Positions 46,235 through 58,445 of a stretch of 64,000 nt of DNA are shown piece by piece. This DNA is from Zingiber officinale. Its lineage: Eukaryota; Streptophyta; Magnoliopsida; Zingiberales; Zingiberaceae. A program made the translations under genes and the position numbers. The notes beneath the pieces were generated by a model, which saw only the letters and a list, made by a program, of their open reading frames with translations, had not been told where the DNA came from and made no database searches. Location of the stretch: assembly GCF_018446385.1 (NCBI RefSeq), contig NC_055996.1, positions 124,903,750 through 124,967,749 of the forward strand, in the 5' to 3' direction. Each line of letters opens with the position of its first letter. Positions within the stretch are counted from its first letter, which is position 1.

Positions 46235-47538
46235 CAGGCCCGGACCTTTAATGTAAATTATGAGATAAATACCTCGGGCCCACAAATTTTAGGGGCACCA
46301 AAATTTTAAAAATAATAGATATATAGACCATACTGCGCGTCGCGCAGTATCAACTTTCTCTTTTTTAAAAAAAATTATTTTATTTTAAAGATTTTTATTT
46401 CTCTATATAAAATCTTAATACATAGATATATCCCCTAAACATATTACAAAACTCCGTAAATATTTAAATTTTTTTTTTAATTTCTTTTAACTAAATACTA
46501 TAATACAATTAGGAAGAAGCCTGAATCCTATAGGTAAAATTTTAAAAAAGAAAATTAATTTAAAAATTCTAACCCAATTGGGAAGCCTGAACCCTAAAAA
46601 ATATATCTTAAAAAATATTTTAATTATTTTTTAATTCAAAATTAAAAAAAGTAATAAAAAAACAAAGAAATTTTGAATTAAAAAAAATCAATATTTCGTT
46701 ATATAAATCCCTAATACATTAATATATCCCCTCAACATATTACAATACTTTGTAAATACTTAAATTTATTTCATTTTTAATTTTTCTTTTAACTAAATAC
46801 TATAATCCAATTGAGAAATCTGAACCCTAGAAGTAAAATCTTTTAAAAAAAATTAACTTAAAAATTATCACCAAATTAGGAAGCCTGAACTCTACAAATA
46901 AAATTTTTAAAAATATATTTTAATTATTTTTTAATTCAAAATAAAAAAAATAATGAAATATGATTTACTGCGCAACACACACAGTTCGCAACTGTGCGCG
47001 TCGCGCAGTAGATTATATATCTTGTTTTATTTATTTATTTATTTATTTTTTACCCTAAACGCTCTCGCTTCTCCTCTCCGTATACCACATCCTGTTCGTC
47101 CCTCTGCAACGGTAGAAGTACTACAAGCCGCCTCCGCCGTTTCGCCATCAGCTCTACCTCTACGGCTCTGCGTCACTGCTATTGCTCCCATCGACGACTC
47201 AACGACTGCTGATTCACTTTCTTCTGCTCACCTTGATGGCTTGGCCTCCCCCTCCCCCATTTAATCAATACTTTCACTTCTAAAACTGCGAGGCGAGCAA
47301 TATTCAAGTGACATACATCGGTTTTGAAGATGAATTTTATATTTTGTTTGGATCATTTTGACTTTATTAATATTTGCTTATGACATATTGTTTTGGATGA
47401 TATATTTTTTTTATCTTTTATTTCTAGAATTAATAATGTTTTTATATTTACATTGATTGAAAAATATATGAATGTCAAACTTTGAGGGCACTATTTTTTG
47501 TGCTCGCCTCAGGCCCTAAAATCACAGGTCCGGCACTG
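46235..47538. mobile_element. hAT-type non-autonomous element
   Basis: 1304 bp. Ends CAGGCCCGGACC and GGTCCGGCACTG, imperfect inverted repeats beginning with the CAG usual for hAT. The 8-bp duplication is TCACAAGT (46227-46234) / TCACAAGC (47539-47546). No transposase. The interior has two diverged copies of a roughly 300-bp block (about 46380-46620 and 46690-46920), GCGCGT/CGCGCAGT palindromes near 46330 and 46998, and a GC-rich segment at 47050-47265 that may be captured gene leader. Confidence 0.8.
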
Positions 47539-47546
47539 TCACAAGC

Positions 47547-50500
47547 TAACGAGCTAAATATTATGAAACTTATTTATTTATCTTAACGAACTTCATTAAA
47601 CAATCTCAAATAAATTTTTATCGAATCAACATTCAAATAGTTCATGAACAATTTAGTTCATCTACACTCTTATAAAGGACCTAGTTAGCCACTTCCAATA
47701 GTCGGCGAGACTGTGCTGGTGCTTGTGCGCCAAGCCTACGTCGTCCTCTCTGACTTCAAGACAAAAATGGGTTGAATTCCGCAATCCACTCGGGCTCGGG
47801 CGTGCTGACGTTATCATCTACCAAAGCAGTATTTATTCCATCTTCAGTGTGATTTTAACATTTGGAATGATTTCTTGCTGGATGAAGAAGTTCTAGATCT
47901 AATTGTTATTACTCTAATGTGATGATCTAGAAAAACTTACATCCTACTCTATATCATGGAATTTGCCTGAGTGATGTTCTGAACAACAGATAAGTTGCAA
48001 GATTCCACCTAATAAATATGAAACACCATCGCAAGAAATTGTTGGCATGTGACCTTCCGGGGCAGAGGTAGCGGTGACCATGGAGAAGGGGAGAAATCAC
48101 CAAACATAGAAGAAAATAGCAGCAGGCATGGGCGGTAAAGGTAGCAGCAACCCCGTGCTCTCTAACTGTATCATAAAAAATCCCAAATCCAAAAAATTAG
48201 TTGTGGAGCCATTAGAATGAAGATGTGCAAGGAGGTAATGTCTCGGGTTGCCCTCGGATAGCCACTCAGGTAGCGATGACTATAACAACACTCACATACC
48301 GTCAAGGAGGAGGCGACGGTTGTGCCTAAATCAAACTAAACCTAAACTTCTTTTGCTATTCGGCTTTGCATCAGCCTCCTGAACATTCTCTGGGTCTAGA
48401 CATGTTTCCTGAGCTTCTTATCGTTCCATCTCCGACTCCCGAGCACATCATGATTCTGTCTCTACATTTCGTGTACTTTCAGATTTTGAATCCGATTTCA
48501 AACCACCCTCTAACTTCGAGCCCTGCTAGTCATGTTAAATTCCTCGGGCTTAGGTTCTTCTTAAACCCACATATCGAGCTCAATCTTCTCTTTCCTTATG
48601 TTTTCCAACTCGATCAAGTCTTCCTTGACAATCTCATATTATTTCGGAGCATCAACCATATAGACTCGAACTAAATTCACAAACAAACAGTCCCATGCAT
48701 TCGTAGGAATCCGGTAGAGTTATGTGCATTATTTATCCTCCAATTTTGACCAAGCTAGATCAATATAGTAATTTTATTCAAAACTATTATAGACTCGAAC
48801 TGTTTTAAATTCACAAACAATCACATTGTATATGTTACATGAATTTTATATAGTTGTTATATGTATTTTTTTTTTCTAATTTTGATCCGTTTAAATTCAT
48901 ATAACAATTTAGTTATATGTTCAAAATTGCTATATATTGACACAAACTACTCTAAAATCACAAATAAGTATTCTGGTGTGTTGCTCGACCTAGGACATTA
49001 AAAGGGAAAAGAAATCCTAATATATGATTATCATTTCTTATCTTGTTAAGAACAAGATAGGAAAGAAAAATTTTACTAGAAAAAAAAAATTAATTGAAAG
49101 AAATTAATAAAACATAAATAAATTTTATCCCATAAATATTAAAAATATTATAAAAATAAAAATTACTAAAAATAGTAAAATTTCTCCAAAAAAGATTTAA
49201 ATGGTGGAATTTTAGCTCGAAATTTGATGGTTATGGGTTATCCGATAATAAATCTAAATTTTGAAATTTCGCATGTATGGACACTAATAGAGCCTGATTC
49301 TAAATCTCGAATAAAACATTATGGCCTTTTAAAATTTACTTTGATCATGCACCAGTTTCTTGGATCCTCTGAAGTTGTTCTTTTCTTCTCTAAGATAATG
49401 TAATAATTTTATTCAAAATAGCTACATGTTTCCTAAATTGCTCCAAATTTAAACAAACACAAGCGCTTCATGTGTTCTATATGCCATTAGTAGTTTAGGG
49501 TAAAATGCTACATGGACTCTAGTGGCTCTAATTTCATTTTTTTAAAATTATTATAGGTTCCTTAGAGCCTCTAGAAGTGTAAACTTTTATTATTTAGATA
49601 ATTATAAAATTAGTTTAGGATCATGTACCAATAGCTGTATTTAAAATTGTCATATGCACTTCAACTACTTTAGAGTCTCTCTATAGTAATAAAAAAAAAT
49701 TAATATACATTTGAACTTAAATTTCTCTAAATTCACATAGGAATTAGGATCATCTAATAATTTTGACCAAAACTACTATAATGATCTAAAATGCTCTGAA
49801 TTTAAAAACATGGATCGTCAATCCTAAGTAGAGAGATCTGCTTAGTTTGTTATAGTTTTAAATGAACAAAGAGTTCAAAATATATACATGAAAACTGAGG
49901 GGGGAAACTAAAAAAAGACAAACACTTGAAGAAAAACTATAGTGCAGATTGAAAAAGACAGGAGAGAAGTGTCTACCAACATCAGAAAGATGAAGCAGTG
50001 TTTGTTGGGTCAATGAAATTAAAGTGCAACATGAGAATGTCTTTTAAATGGATTAGACAAAGACCCTTTTTAAAGGAGGTGTCCTTTTTAATTTTATTTT
50101 TTAAAAAGAAATAATCAAATAAACTCATTTTAGTTCTTTTTTTTGATATATTTACTTCTGTTATGTTTACTAATTATCGACACGTACGAAATGAATATAT
50201 AGGAGATGTTATACTTTTTTACGATAGGTAATTTTTTTTTTTGTGTGTTCTAATCATATTTTACGTACATAATGTCTGACCAATGTAACATTATCATTTG
50301 AATTTCAAAATATCATAATTTTGATTTAAAATTTAAGATCAAGTTAGCCACACATATAAAATTTAGAGATCTATATTTATTATTGAGAAACTAATAATCA
50401 TCAAATTTTGGGCTCAAAAGCAACATTTAGACTATCGTCAAGCCTTTGAAGATTTTATTATTATTATTAGTAATTTACATTTTTATGGTATTTATGATAC

Positions 50501-51927
50501 TTTCGATATTTATGGTATTTATAAATCCTTTTATTCTATTAATTTTAATTTCTATCGAGATATTTTTTTTTCTAAAAAGATCTTTTTATTTCTCTACAAG
50601 ATTATAATTGAGATCCATATATTAAAAAAAAAATTACTTTCTAATCTTAATAGAATCTATATAAACGAATGTTTAACTATATGAGAATTCAACCTCTATT
50701 AGTAATAATTAAAGTTTCTTTTTTAAGAAAACTATGAGATTTCCCTCTATCTTCTTAATTTTCTCTTCTCGCCTTCTCCTTAATTATTCCATCGTCGCAT
50801 CCACTATCCTATCTCGCATCATATTGAACTTAATATTAATGAATGACTTTGGACACAAATGGAAATGGTGATGCGAAAGTTCGTGCTGTTAGGAGAAAAG
50901 GAAATAGACAATAAGCCAAGAAAGGCCTGGCTTATGTCAAGTAGTACTAGTCAAATGATTAGCTCTATGCATCTATCCCTATACTAGTGAGGGCGTCAGG
51001 GAAGATAAAGAGCTTTATTTTCCCAGTACCAATAATCATACAATGCAACTATTTATTAGATTAGAGATTGTGTCTCTAGCAACCGGGAACCTAATTCGAA
51101 TCTCCTAAAGTTGATTCCCTTAGAGAATAAATTTTTCCCGCTTAATTAGGAGGTCATTTTATTTTTTTTCTGCAAGGTCTTGAGGTGGGAACATTATTAC
51201 CTTTTACATCTCCGAGATGATGTCTCCATCATATTTTCTACATAGATAAAACTGCAAGATAAAAAAAAAAATTATACTATAAAATATTTCTTTTATTAGA
51301 AAAAGCCAATGAAAATGGATAAAATTGATTTTAATATGAATGAGAAATAGATCCATGACAGAAGGTTTTATGATAATATGTCTAGTTTATATTTATATTG
51401 AATCAAACTAAAAAATATTATGAATATAATTAGCGGTTAGACCCCTCGCGTGTGCGTGCTCGTTTTTCTTTTCTTGTTTTTATTAATGCTAGTTAACTTA
51501 AACATCGACCATTAAAAATAAAAAATTAATTAATTATCAAATAATGATCGACCACATTAATTTTTTTTAATTGACATCAAATATCTCATTTTGTTTAACC
51601 GATTAATTTTAAGGATAACTAATCCGATCCTATAAAAATTCACTGACTACTAGAATAAATTGTGAAGTGTTAATGAAAGTCCATCCCGACGACTAGAGTT
51701 TTTTATATCAGTTTATCAAGGGAGAGAAAATACTCGCGCCACAACTGAGATTTAAATCTTAGATCCTTTGATTATATGTTGAATGACCTAACTATTGCAC
51801 TATTCTCTCGGGGTGAGTGACAATGTTAATTATAGTAAAAGGTGATTATGTTCATCTCAGACGTTCCTTGTAGTCTGTCCTTAGGTAATATAAAGAAAGA
51901 TAAATTACATGATCAACTTATAATTTG
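47547..51927. other. Degenerate repeat DNA, no gene seen
   Basis: 47547-47680 is the right flank of the hAT insertion. About 48330-48690 is a diverged relative of 13080-13430. About 48670-49860 shows weak internal repetition (ATAGACTCGAACTGTTTTAAATTCACAAAC-like text). 49860-51927 is AT-rich with no motif I can name. Open frames are short and unconvincing. Confidence 0.4.
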
Positions 51928-53110
51928 TTAGTGCAAATTGTAGTAATGATCTAACTCAGGTTTTGATAAATGATAAGTAGATTAAAGTTAAAATGTTTGT
52001 GTTCTAATTGTTTTACCAAGTGTGCAGGAGTTGACGGGTTTGAAGGACTTGACAAATCTAGTTAGGTCGGGCCCGATAGCTGGTGGGAAATCCAGATAGA
52101 TTTGCAAGACCCGATACCTAGTGGGAAGTCCGGTTGGGCCCACGGGACTTGACAACCGGCCGAAGTCTAGTTGGGTCCGCGGGACCTGACAACTAACAAG
52201 AAAACTTGGTGGGTCAAAAAGCAAGTCAAGCGACTGCAGTTGCTAAGTAAGAGGCAAGCAATGGAGGAGAGATTCATGAGAACAAGCTCCCGTTGAGGGA
52301 ACTATAGGTGTCGGCCCAACTTAAGTCGATTTGGGAAACTTAAGTTGAGACCTTGATTAGATTCTGGTTTCGAAGAATAGGATCTAATTACTACTACTAT
52401 CCTGCTATATTGTGTTAACTCTATTTTACAGGATAAACATATTTTTTTGTTTTCTCAACTAACTCTTCTTTGTAGGGAAGAATGCTGGAAAAAAAGGGAG
52501 TCCAGGCGCTCAGAAGGAATCCAGGCGCTCAGACTCTGAGCGCTCAGAGCTAATCCAGACGCTCAGACCAGCCTCGCCCAGGCGGGCGCCAAGCACCCGG
52601 GCGATCTGGGTGGTTCAGGCGTCCGGAGCTGGTCCAAGCGCCCGGATTAGAAATTTCATTCCAAAGCTGAGTTGGAGTGCGTCGACTGGCCAAACCCACA
52701 TCGGTCCAGGTGTCCGGAGGTAGATAAAACTTCGTGGATAAAGTTTCAACGAGAGCTCATCACATTACCATGGTCTAGGCACCTGGAGGGGTTCAAGGTA
52801 CCTGAAATGTGCCTATATAAAGACCTTTGACCAATAGTTTCAGGACAACATCTACTACAACTTTTCTTCTTGCGCGCTGCCTCAAAAAGGTTCCTACGAA
52901 GCTGTAATGCTCCACCGACAGTCGAACATCAAGTTATTAAGTTTTTTTTTTTTATTGTCGGTAATTTTTCATATATAATTCTTGTACTTCATTATTATAC
53001 CTTTCTGAACAATTAATGGATTGCCTAATAAAAACAATCGACGAATGTGACGAATGTAAATGTTAGAGTAAGAATCGTCGAAAACTTCGAACTAAATAAA
53101 AAATTACTTA
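51928..53110 (+). mobile_element. LTR (solo or partial) with AGCGCT/GGCGCC palindromes
   Basis: Starts near TGTTAGTGCAAATTG and follows the same plan as 14292/20067-21300: GGTCCGCGGGACCTGACAAC-type direct repeats, a body resembling 20520-20720, then CCAGGCGCTCAGA / TGAGCGCTCAGA and CGGGCGCC text at about 52505-52640. TATATAAA follows at 52814-52821. The right end is uncertain. Confidence 0.55.
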
Positions 53111-53976
53111 GGTTAGCGGATACTTATCTTCTTTTTAGTTCCTTTTTATTCTCTTTATTTCACTGTATAATTTATTTTAAGTCATGATTTTTGATGAATA
53201 TTATTTATTATTCTCTAGCGTTGTTTTAATCCTCCATAATTGACAGTTAAATAATAATTGACCGTTAAATAATTAAAAGTGGAAGGAAGTTTTATTTGAG
53301 TACATATCTATTTAAATCTGATCCATTAGGCAGTATCTGATCCAGATCGAGACAGGTGACAACGTTAATGATCGTTGGGATTAAGGCTCTTCATTGGGCA
53401 ATTAATGACCTACACGCATTAAATGTAACGTCGGTGGAGATAAAAATTATGTATACAGTTCAACTTATATTTTATTTATTTATTTTATAGTTGCCTCGTA
53501 TTAATGGTCGTTACCATAAACAACCGACCAGGAAGCATATGCCAACTCGTTGGCAGTTTGAGCTAGCTAACAGAAACACTTAATGACCAAAAATAATAAT
53601 CATTAAATTGTAGGGACGAATTTATTTTTTTTTCAAAAAAACATATTTACTATAGGTCTCGTGCTGTCTTGTCGACATTCAAGACTCAGAGGACCTCAAA
53701 TGTTTTTATTATTTTAATAATATTTATCCCCTTATTTTAATTGGCAACCAATATGTTTTTTTTTTCTCAATTATTTTCTTAGAGAAGAAAAAACACAGAA
53801 GGGAGATTAAATTTTATTTTTTCTAAAAAAAAAAAGATTTCACAGTAGTTAGAAGTGGAAGTACAATTTGAAAATAATAATAATTAAATATTTCCCACTA
53901 AGTAGGATGAATTATATGAATTTTCTATATTATTCAATTTTATTTTTTATTTTATCATTATACATTAAATAAATTT
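53111..53976. other. AT-rich DNA, no gene seen
   Basis: No element boundary or open frame that I can support. Confidence 0.35.
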
Positions 53977-54785
53977 TTGATCTCACCTAGAGGGATAAGG
54001 TTTGATTGTTGTTCTTATTATTATTATTATATATTTAAATATATTTTATCTTATTTTATAATTATTGATCAAATCTTTTTTGGTCTTCGTTTGATGTGCT
54101 TATTTATCATAATTTCACATTATCTAACCAGAACATTTATTGATCATCTAAGTACATATCTATATCATCTTAAATATATCTCTCGGAATTTTTTCTCAAT
54201 AGATACAACTCCAATTTTCTTTTTAATGCTCTCATTTTTTATTCTATCTATTCTCGTATATCCACACATCCATTTTAACATTCTCATCTCTATAACTCTC
54301 AGTTTTTGCTCATGTGCTCGAGTCATAGTTCAATATTCAACGTTATATACATAGCAAGTCTAATCCACCATTTTGTAGAACTTCCCTTTAAATTTTAGAG
54401 GTACTTTACAATCACATAAAACATTTGAGACCTCCTTTATTTCAATCAACCTATTTGTTTTTATGTAAGATATCTCTCAATCTCTTTATAGTTTTACAAA
54501 AATGATTTTAAATATTTAAATCTCTATGTTCCAGATAATTCGTCATCTCTTATCTTAACAATTATCCCACTACGTCTAATATTATTAAACATAAATTTTA
54601 TATATTATGTTTTTACTCTACTAAGTTTAAAACTTTCAGTTTTAGTGTTTTGCGTTAAGATTCTAATTTAGTATTTACTCTTTTATGTGTCTTGTCTATC
54701 AAAACAATATCATCTGCAAACAACATACACCATGATACTGTATTTTAGATCTATCTAGTGAGTTCGTCCATAATTAATATAAAAA
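53977..54785 (-). pseudogene. LINE reverse-transcriptase relic
   Basis: The minus strand at about 54680-54735 reads MLFADDIVLIDKT, the reverse-transcriptase active-site motif of plant L1-type elements. Further on (about 54240-54340) comes degraded AEMRMLRWMCG-like text (ENVKMDVWIYE). Many stops and frameshifts. The 53980-54030 border has a GGGATAAGGTTTGATTGTTGTT tail-like stretch in the opposite orientation. It ends abruptly next to the LTR piece at 54800. Confidence 0.7.
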
Positions 54786-54799
54786 AATAAAAGATTTTT

Positions 54800-55040
54800 T
54801 AACGAATGTAAGAGGCTTCTTCGCCTTCAGCGAAAGAGATTTTTAGTGCTTTTCATTTGTCTTGGATTAACAACCACGTAGGTTGTAACCAAATAAATTT
54901 CTTTGTCTCTTCTTTCATTTTGTTGTTTAATTTACTTGTTATAATTATACTATTGCTACTAATTTGAATTGAAGGTCGGGAAAGATTTTTTTTTTTAATA
55001 GACAATTCGCCCCCCTCTTGTCGGCCCACCTGGACCAACA
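54800..55040 (+). repeat. Truncated 5' LTR of element 3
   Basis: AATGTAAGAGGCTTCTTCGCC..CTTGTCGGCCCACCTGGACCAACA, closely paralleling the end of the solo LTR at about 59712-59939. Confidence 0.8.
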
Positions 55041-55042
55041 AG

Positions 55043-55054
55043 TGTTATCAGAGC
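55043..55054 (+). promoter_or_regulatory. Primer-binding site of element 3
   Basis: TGTTATCAGAGC, one base different from the tRNA-Met site TGGTATCAGAGC, two bases inside the LTR. Confidence 0.8.
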
Positions 55055-55099
55055 AAGTTCGCTTCAGAAAGAACTAGCCTCCACTGAAGCAACAAAATA

Positions 55100-56426
55100 A
55101 TGGCCGGTGCAAGCATTCATCCACCAAAGTTCGAGGGAGACTTCATGCAATAGAAACGTCAGATGGAGGTATTTTTTTAAAATGGACTTTGAGATCCTGT
55201 TAATTATAAAATATGATTTTGTAACCCCCAAGGACCAACATAGAGCTAGAAAGGAAGAGTGTTTATGGATGAAGAAAGAACAAGCTGACTTCGTGGCGAA
55301 TGGTAAAATAGTGTTTCATCTGCTGAGCGTCCTTCCGCCCAGGAGGTCAATCGAATCAGCAGCTACGAATCCGCCAAAGAGTTCTGGGAGAAATTCCTGG
55401 AACTCCATGAAGGTACTTCGGAAGCAAAGTTAGCAAGGCGAGACATCCTTTGAGCCCAGCTAACAAACCTACGGATGAATCATGGAGAAAAGGTAGTGCA
55501 ACTCTAAGCACAGATCAAAGAACTCATCACTCAGCTCAACAATCTCGGAGAATCGATAATGAACCGAGATTCAATCTGGTACACGCTTAACACCTTCCCG
55601 AGAACTCCAGAATGATTATACTTAGTAGATGCATACTACATCTATAAAGACTTCGAGGTAAGTACACTAGATAATTTATTTTCTACTTTTGAACTTCACG
55701 AAACTCGATGTGCAGATCCTAAAGAAATCGAAAATCAAACAACAATCTTATCTTGAAAGCCAAGAAGGAAGATCCAGACTCCGAAGCATCAATTAATGAA
55801 GACGAAGCAACCCTAATGGTAAGAAAATTTAATAAATTTATTAATCTAATAAATTTAATAAATCACAGGTAAAGAAATAAACTCAGAGTAAAAGGAAGGT
55901 TCGGTGTTACAACTGCAACGAAGAAGGACACATCAAGGATTACTGCCCTAAATTAAAGAAGAAGGAGAAAGACAAGGGCAACAAACCAAAGCACAAGAAC
56001 TTGAAAGTCACATGGCATGAATCATCATCCTTCGAATCCGAAATCGAAGCCTACGCCAGACTAGCCCTAATGGCAGACCATCAAAAAGAAGACGAAAGCA
56101 GCTCAGAGATAAACATAAATAAAAAGGGAGGATCATCAGAGGAAAGCTGCGATGAAGGAGGAGCATCAAAATACGAGGTAAGTCAAGTACGTGCCTTATC
56201 TCCTAAAAAGCCATTTCAATTTATTAAGATCCTTTCTAAGGATTTAGTAAAATTAGAAAAAGAAAATATAGACTTGAAAAGACAATTAGCCAATGCATGC
56301 CCCTTAGATTTGTTTGATAATTTAAAATTAGAAAACGATAAATTAAAAATATAAATCGAAAGTTTGAAAAATGAACTTGCATGTTTGAAATTGAATAACT
56401 TTCAAAAATTAAAATTTAGAAAGTAT
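55100..56426 (+). pseudogene. Gag pseudogene of element 3, main part
   Basis: Begins MAGASIHPPKFEGDF, as in elements 1 and 2, then has an early TAG and several frameshifts. The knuckle CYNCNEEGHIKDYC is at about 55908-55949. An acidic and then coiled-coil C-terminal part (LVKLEKENIDLKRQLAN) follows at 56001-56354. The frame is cut at 56426 by element 2 and resumes at 62195. Confidence 0.85.
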
Positions 56427-57493
56427 TGTAGGGGATTGGTGGCTGACTAGAAGGAGGTTGAATAGCTAGTTCACCCCCAATTCCCTTTCTTCTCTACACG
56501 GCTAGTTTGCATAAGTGGAAATACAAAAACCAAAGCAATGAAGGCAAACAAGAATACAAATGCTAACATGATTCCTTTACGTGGTTCAGAGATTGCATGC
56601 TCCTACTCCACGGCGTGTCCTTGAAGTGGATAAACCCTTGATCCTTTGGTGGATCAGTCCCCGGCAATCTCTGACTAGAGCTTTCTCCTTCTTGGTGGAG
56701 CAAACCTCTTACAAAGCATTCTTCTTCTTTTACAAGATGGAGATTAAGAGTAGGAAGAAGAGTTTGGCTTGGAAGCTTTGGACAATAAAAAAGGAGTGAT
56801 TCAACAATAATCAGTAACCTCCTTTATGTCCCAAAGCTTCCTATAAATAAGAAGAGAGAGTTGATCATCATATCAACTCATCTCGACACTAGTCGACTGA
56901 CACTTTCATTAGTCGACTGACGCTACCATTGGAGGTAGCCAACGACTACTTCACAGTGCCAACAATTTGCTAATGACTACTTACCAGTCGATTGGTAAAA
57001 GTATCAGTCGACTGGTCGTTGTTGGCTGAGCAAACAGAATACTTTTGTTCGCTCCCAGTCGATTGTATAGTCGACTGGACCAGTCGACTGTCACTTCTAG
57101 TAGTCGATTAGTCCCGGTTACACACTCACACTCATCCTCTCTGGAGTTACCCTTGAAGCTCTCTTCCTCGGCATTCGTCCCTCAGATGCACCTGAGCCTG
57201 CGGCTCCTCTCCGTGTCATCCTTCGCATTGCCTTAAAGTCCGCTTCCTTCGGCTTCACTCTATTGCTCCTCGTCCGCAGTCCCTCGGATGCACCATCCTT
57301 CACCGATCTAATAGACCCGAGCCATAGGATGAGCTTCCCAAGATTAGCCGCACCAAGCTCCTTATGTGCGTTTCACCAAGTCCTGCATGACTTAAACACA
57401 TATCAAAATAATATGAAAGTGTAACTTAAACTTTTTGACACACACATCAAAACCATGATTGTACCGATCAAACTTAGGTCGATTGCACCAACA
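56427..57493 (-). repeat. 3' LTR of TR-GAG element 2
   Basis: TG..CA. GTCGAC-core motifs at about 56890-57110, then a TATTTATAGG TATA-like box on the minus strand near 56830-56842. The polypurine tract (AAAAAGGGAGAGAT on the minus strand) lies at 57494-57508. Confidence 0.9.
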
Positions 57494-57508
57494 ATCTCTC
57501 CCTTTTTG

Positions 57509-58445
57509 ATGTGTGGCAATATGTTTAAGTTAGGCATAAATAATAACTTTAAAAATTACTAGCATAAATGTAAACATGAAGCATAAATCCAAGTTCCCCC
57601 TTAACATATGCTATATCACTTAATTTTCAAGTTTTGCACAATTTATAACTTAAACCTACCCATTTCTCCCCCTTTGACACCATCAAAAAGATTGTATCAA
57701 ACAATCATGCATACCATGACATCAAATGTAGACTAATTTAACCACAACCAACTCTTGACAGTGCTGGAAAGTAGTTACCAGTCGACTGCCATCTATTGCA
57801 GTTGACTGACACATTGCCAATCTGAATTTCAACCTTCTGAAGTTAACTTCATAAATGCATAGAAAATTTCAGAAAATTTAAAAAATCATGAAATTTTGAA
57901 TACATACTTCTTATAATGTTATTTAACAAGGGAAAATATGTTTCTATGAAAATTCATCATATTTTTGAAGTTTTGATAAAAACTCAAACACCTTAAAAAT
58001 CACTCAAGTTTGTATCAATTTGAAAACTTGTTTTGAATTCATATGTTTCAAAATAACTATACTACAGTAAGTAAAACATAGAATTATTTTCAAAACATTT
58101 AAAATGTCCAACTATAATCTATGGGCAAAATGTCCATTAATTAAACATTTGTTTTCCCCATGGTTGACCTATGATCACTAAAAATTGATACATTTCATAA
58201 CTCATCAAAATGTCATAAGCATAAATGAATTATTTGTATCATCCTATCATCTCATATTTATGTTTAGAAAATAATGCAAGTTATTGTGAGATGAAATAAA
58301 GGTAACCTCTACTTAGCCCTCTTTTTTTCATGACTTTCTATCAAGGCTAAGTGTTCCCCCTTAAGGTCTCAAGTCAACCATTTATATAAAAAAAATGAAA
58401 TTATGACTTCCATGGTTAGCTTGACCCAAAATCCTCTAACCCTTG
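57509..58445 (-). other. 3' noncoding interior of element 2
   Basis: Counterpart of 16246-17190 in element 1, including one GTCGAC-core and one GTTGAC motif near 57778-57812. No coding signal. Confidence 0.6.

Noticed and set aside
46953..47264. 103-codon frame in the hAT element as a gene
   Set aside because: GC-rich Pro/Ser/Ala text without a domain; kept only as possible captured sequence.
53977..54354. 125-codon hydrophobic frame on the plus strand
   Set aside because: It is antisense to the LINE reverse-transcriptase relic and AT-rich, which produces Phe/Leu/Ile/Tyr-rich text by chance.
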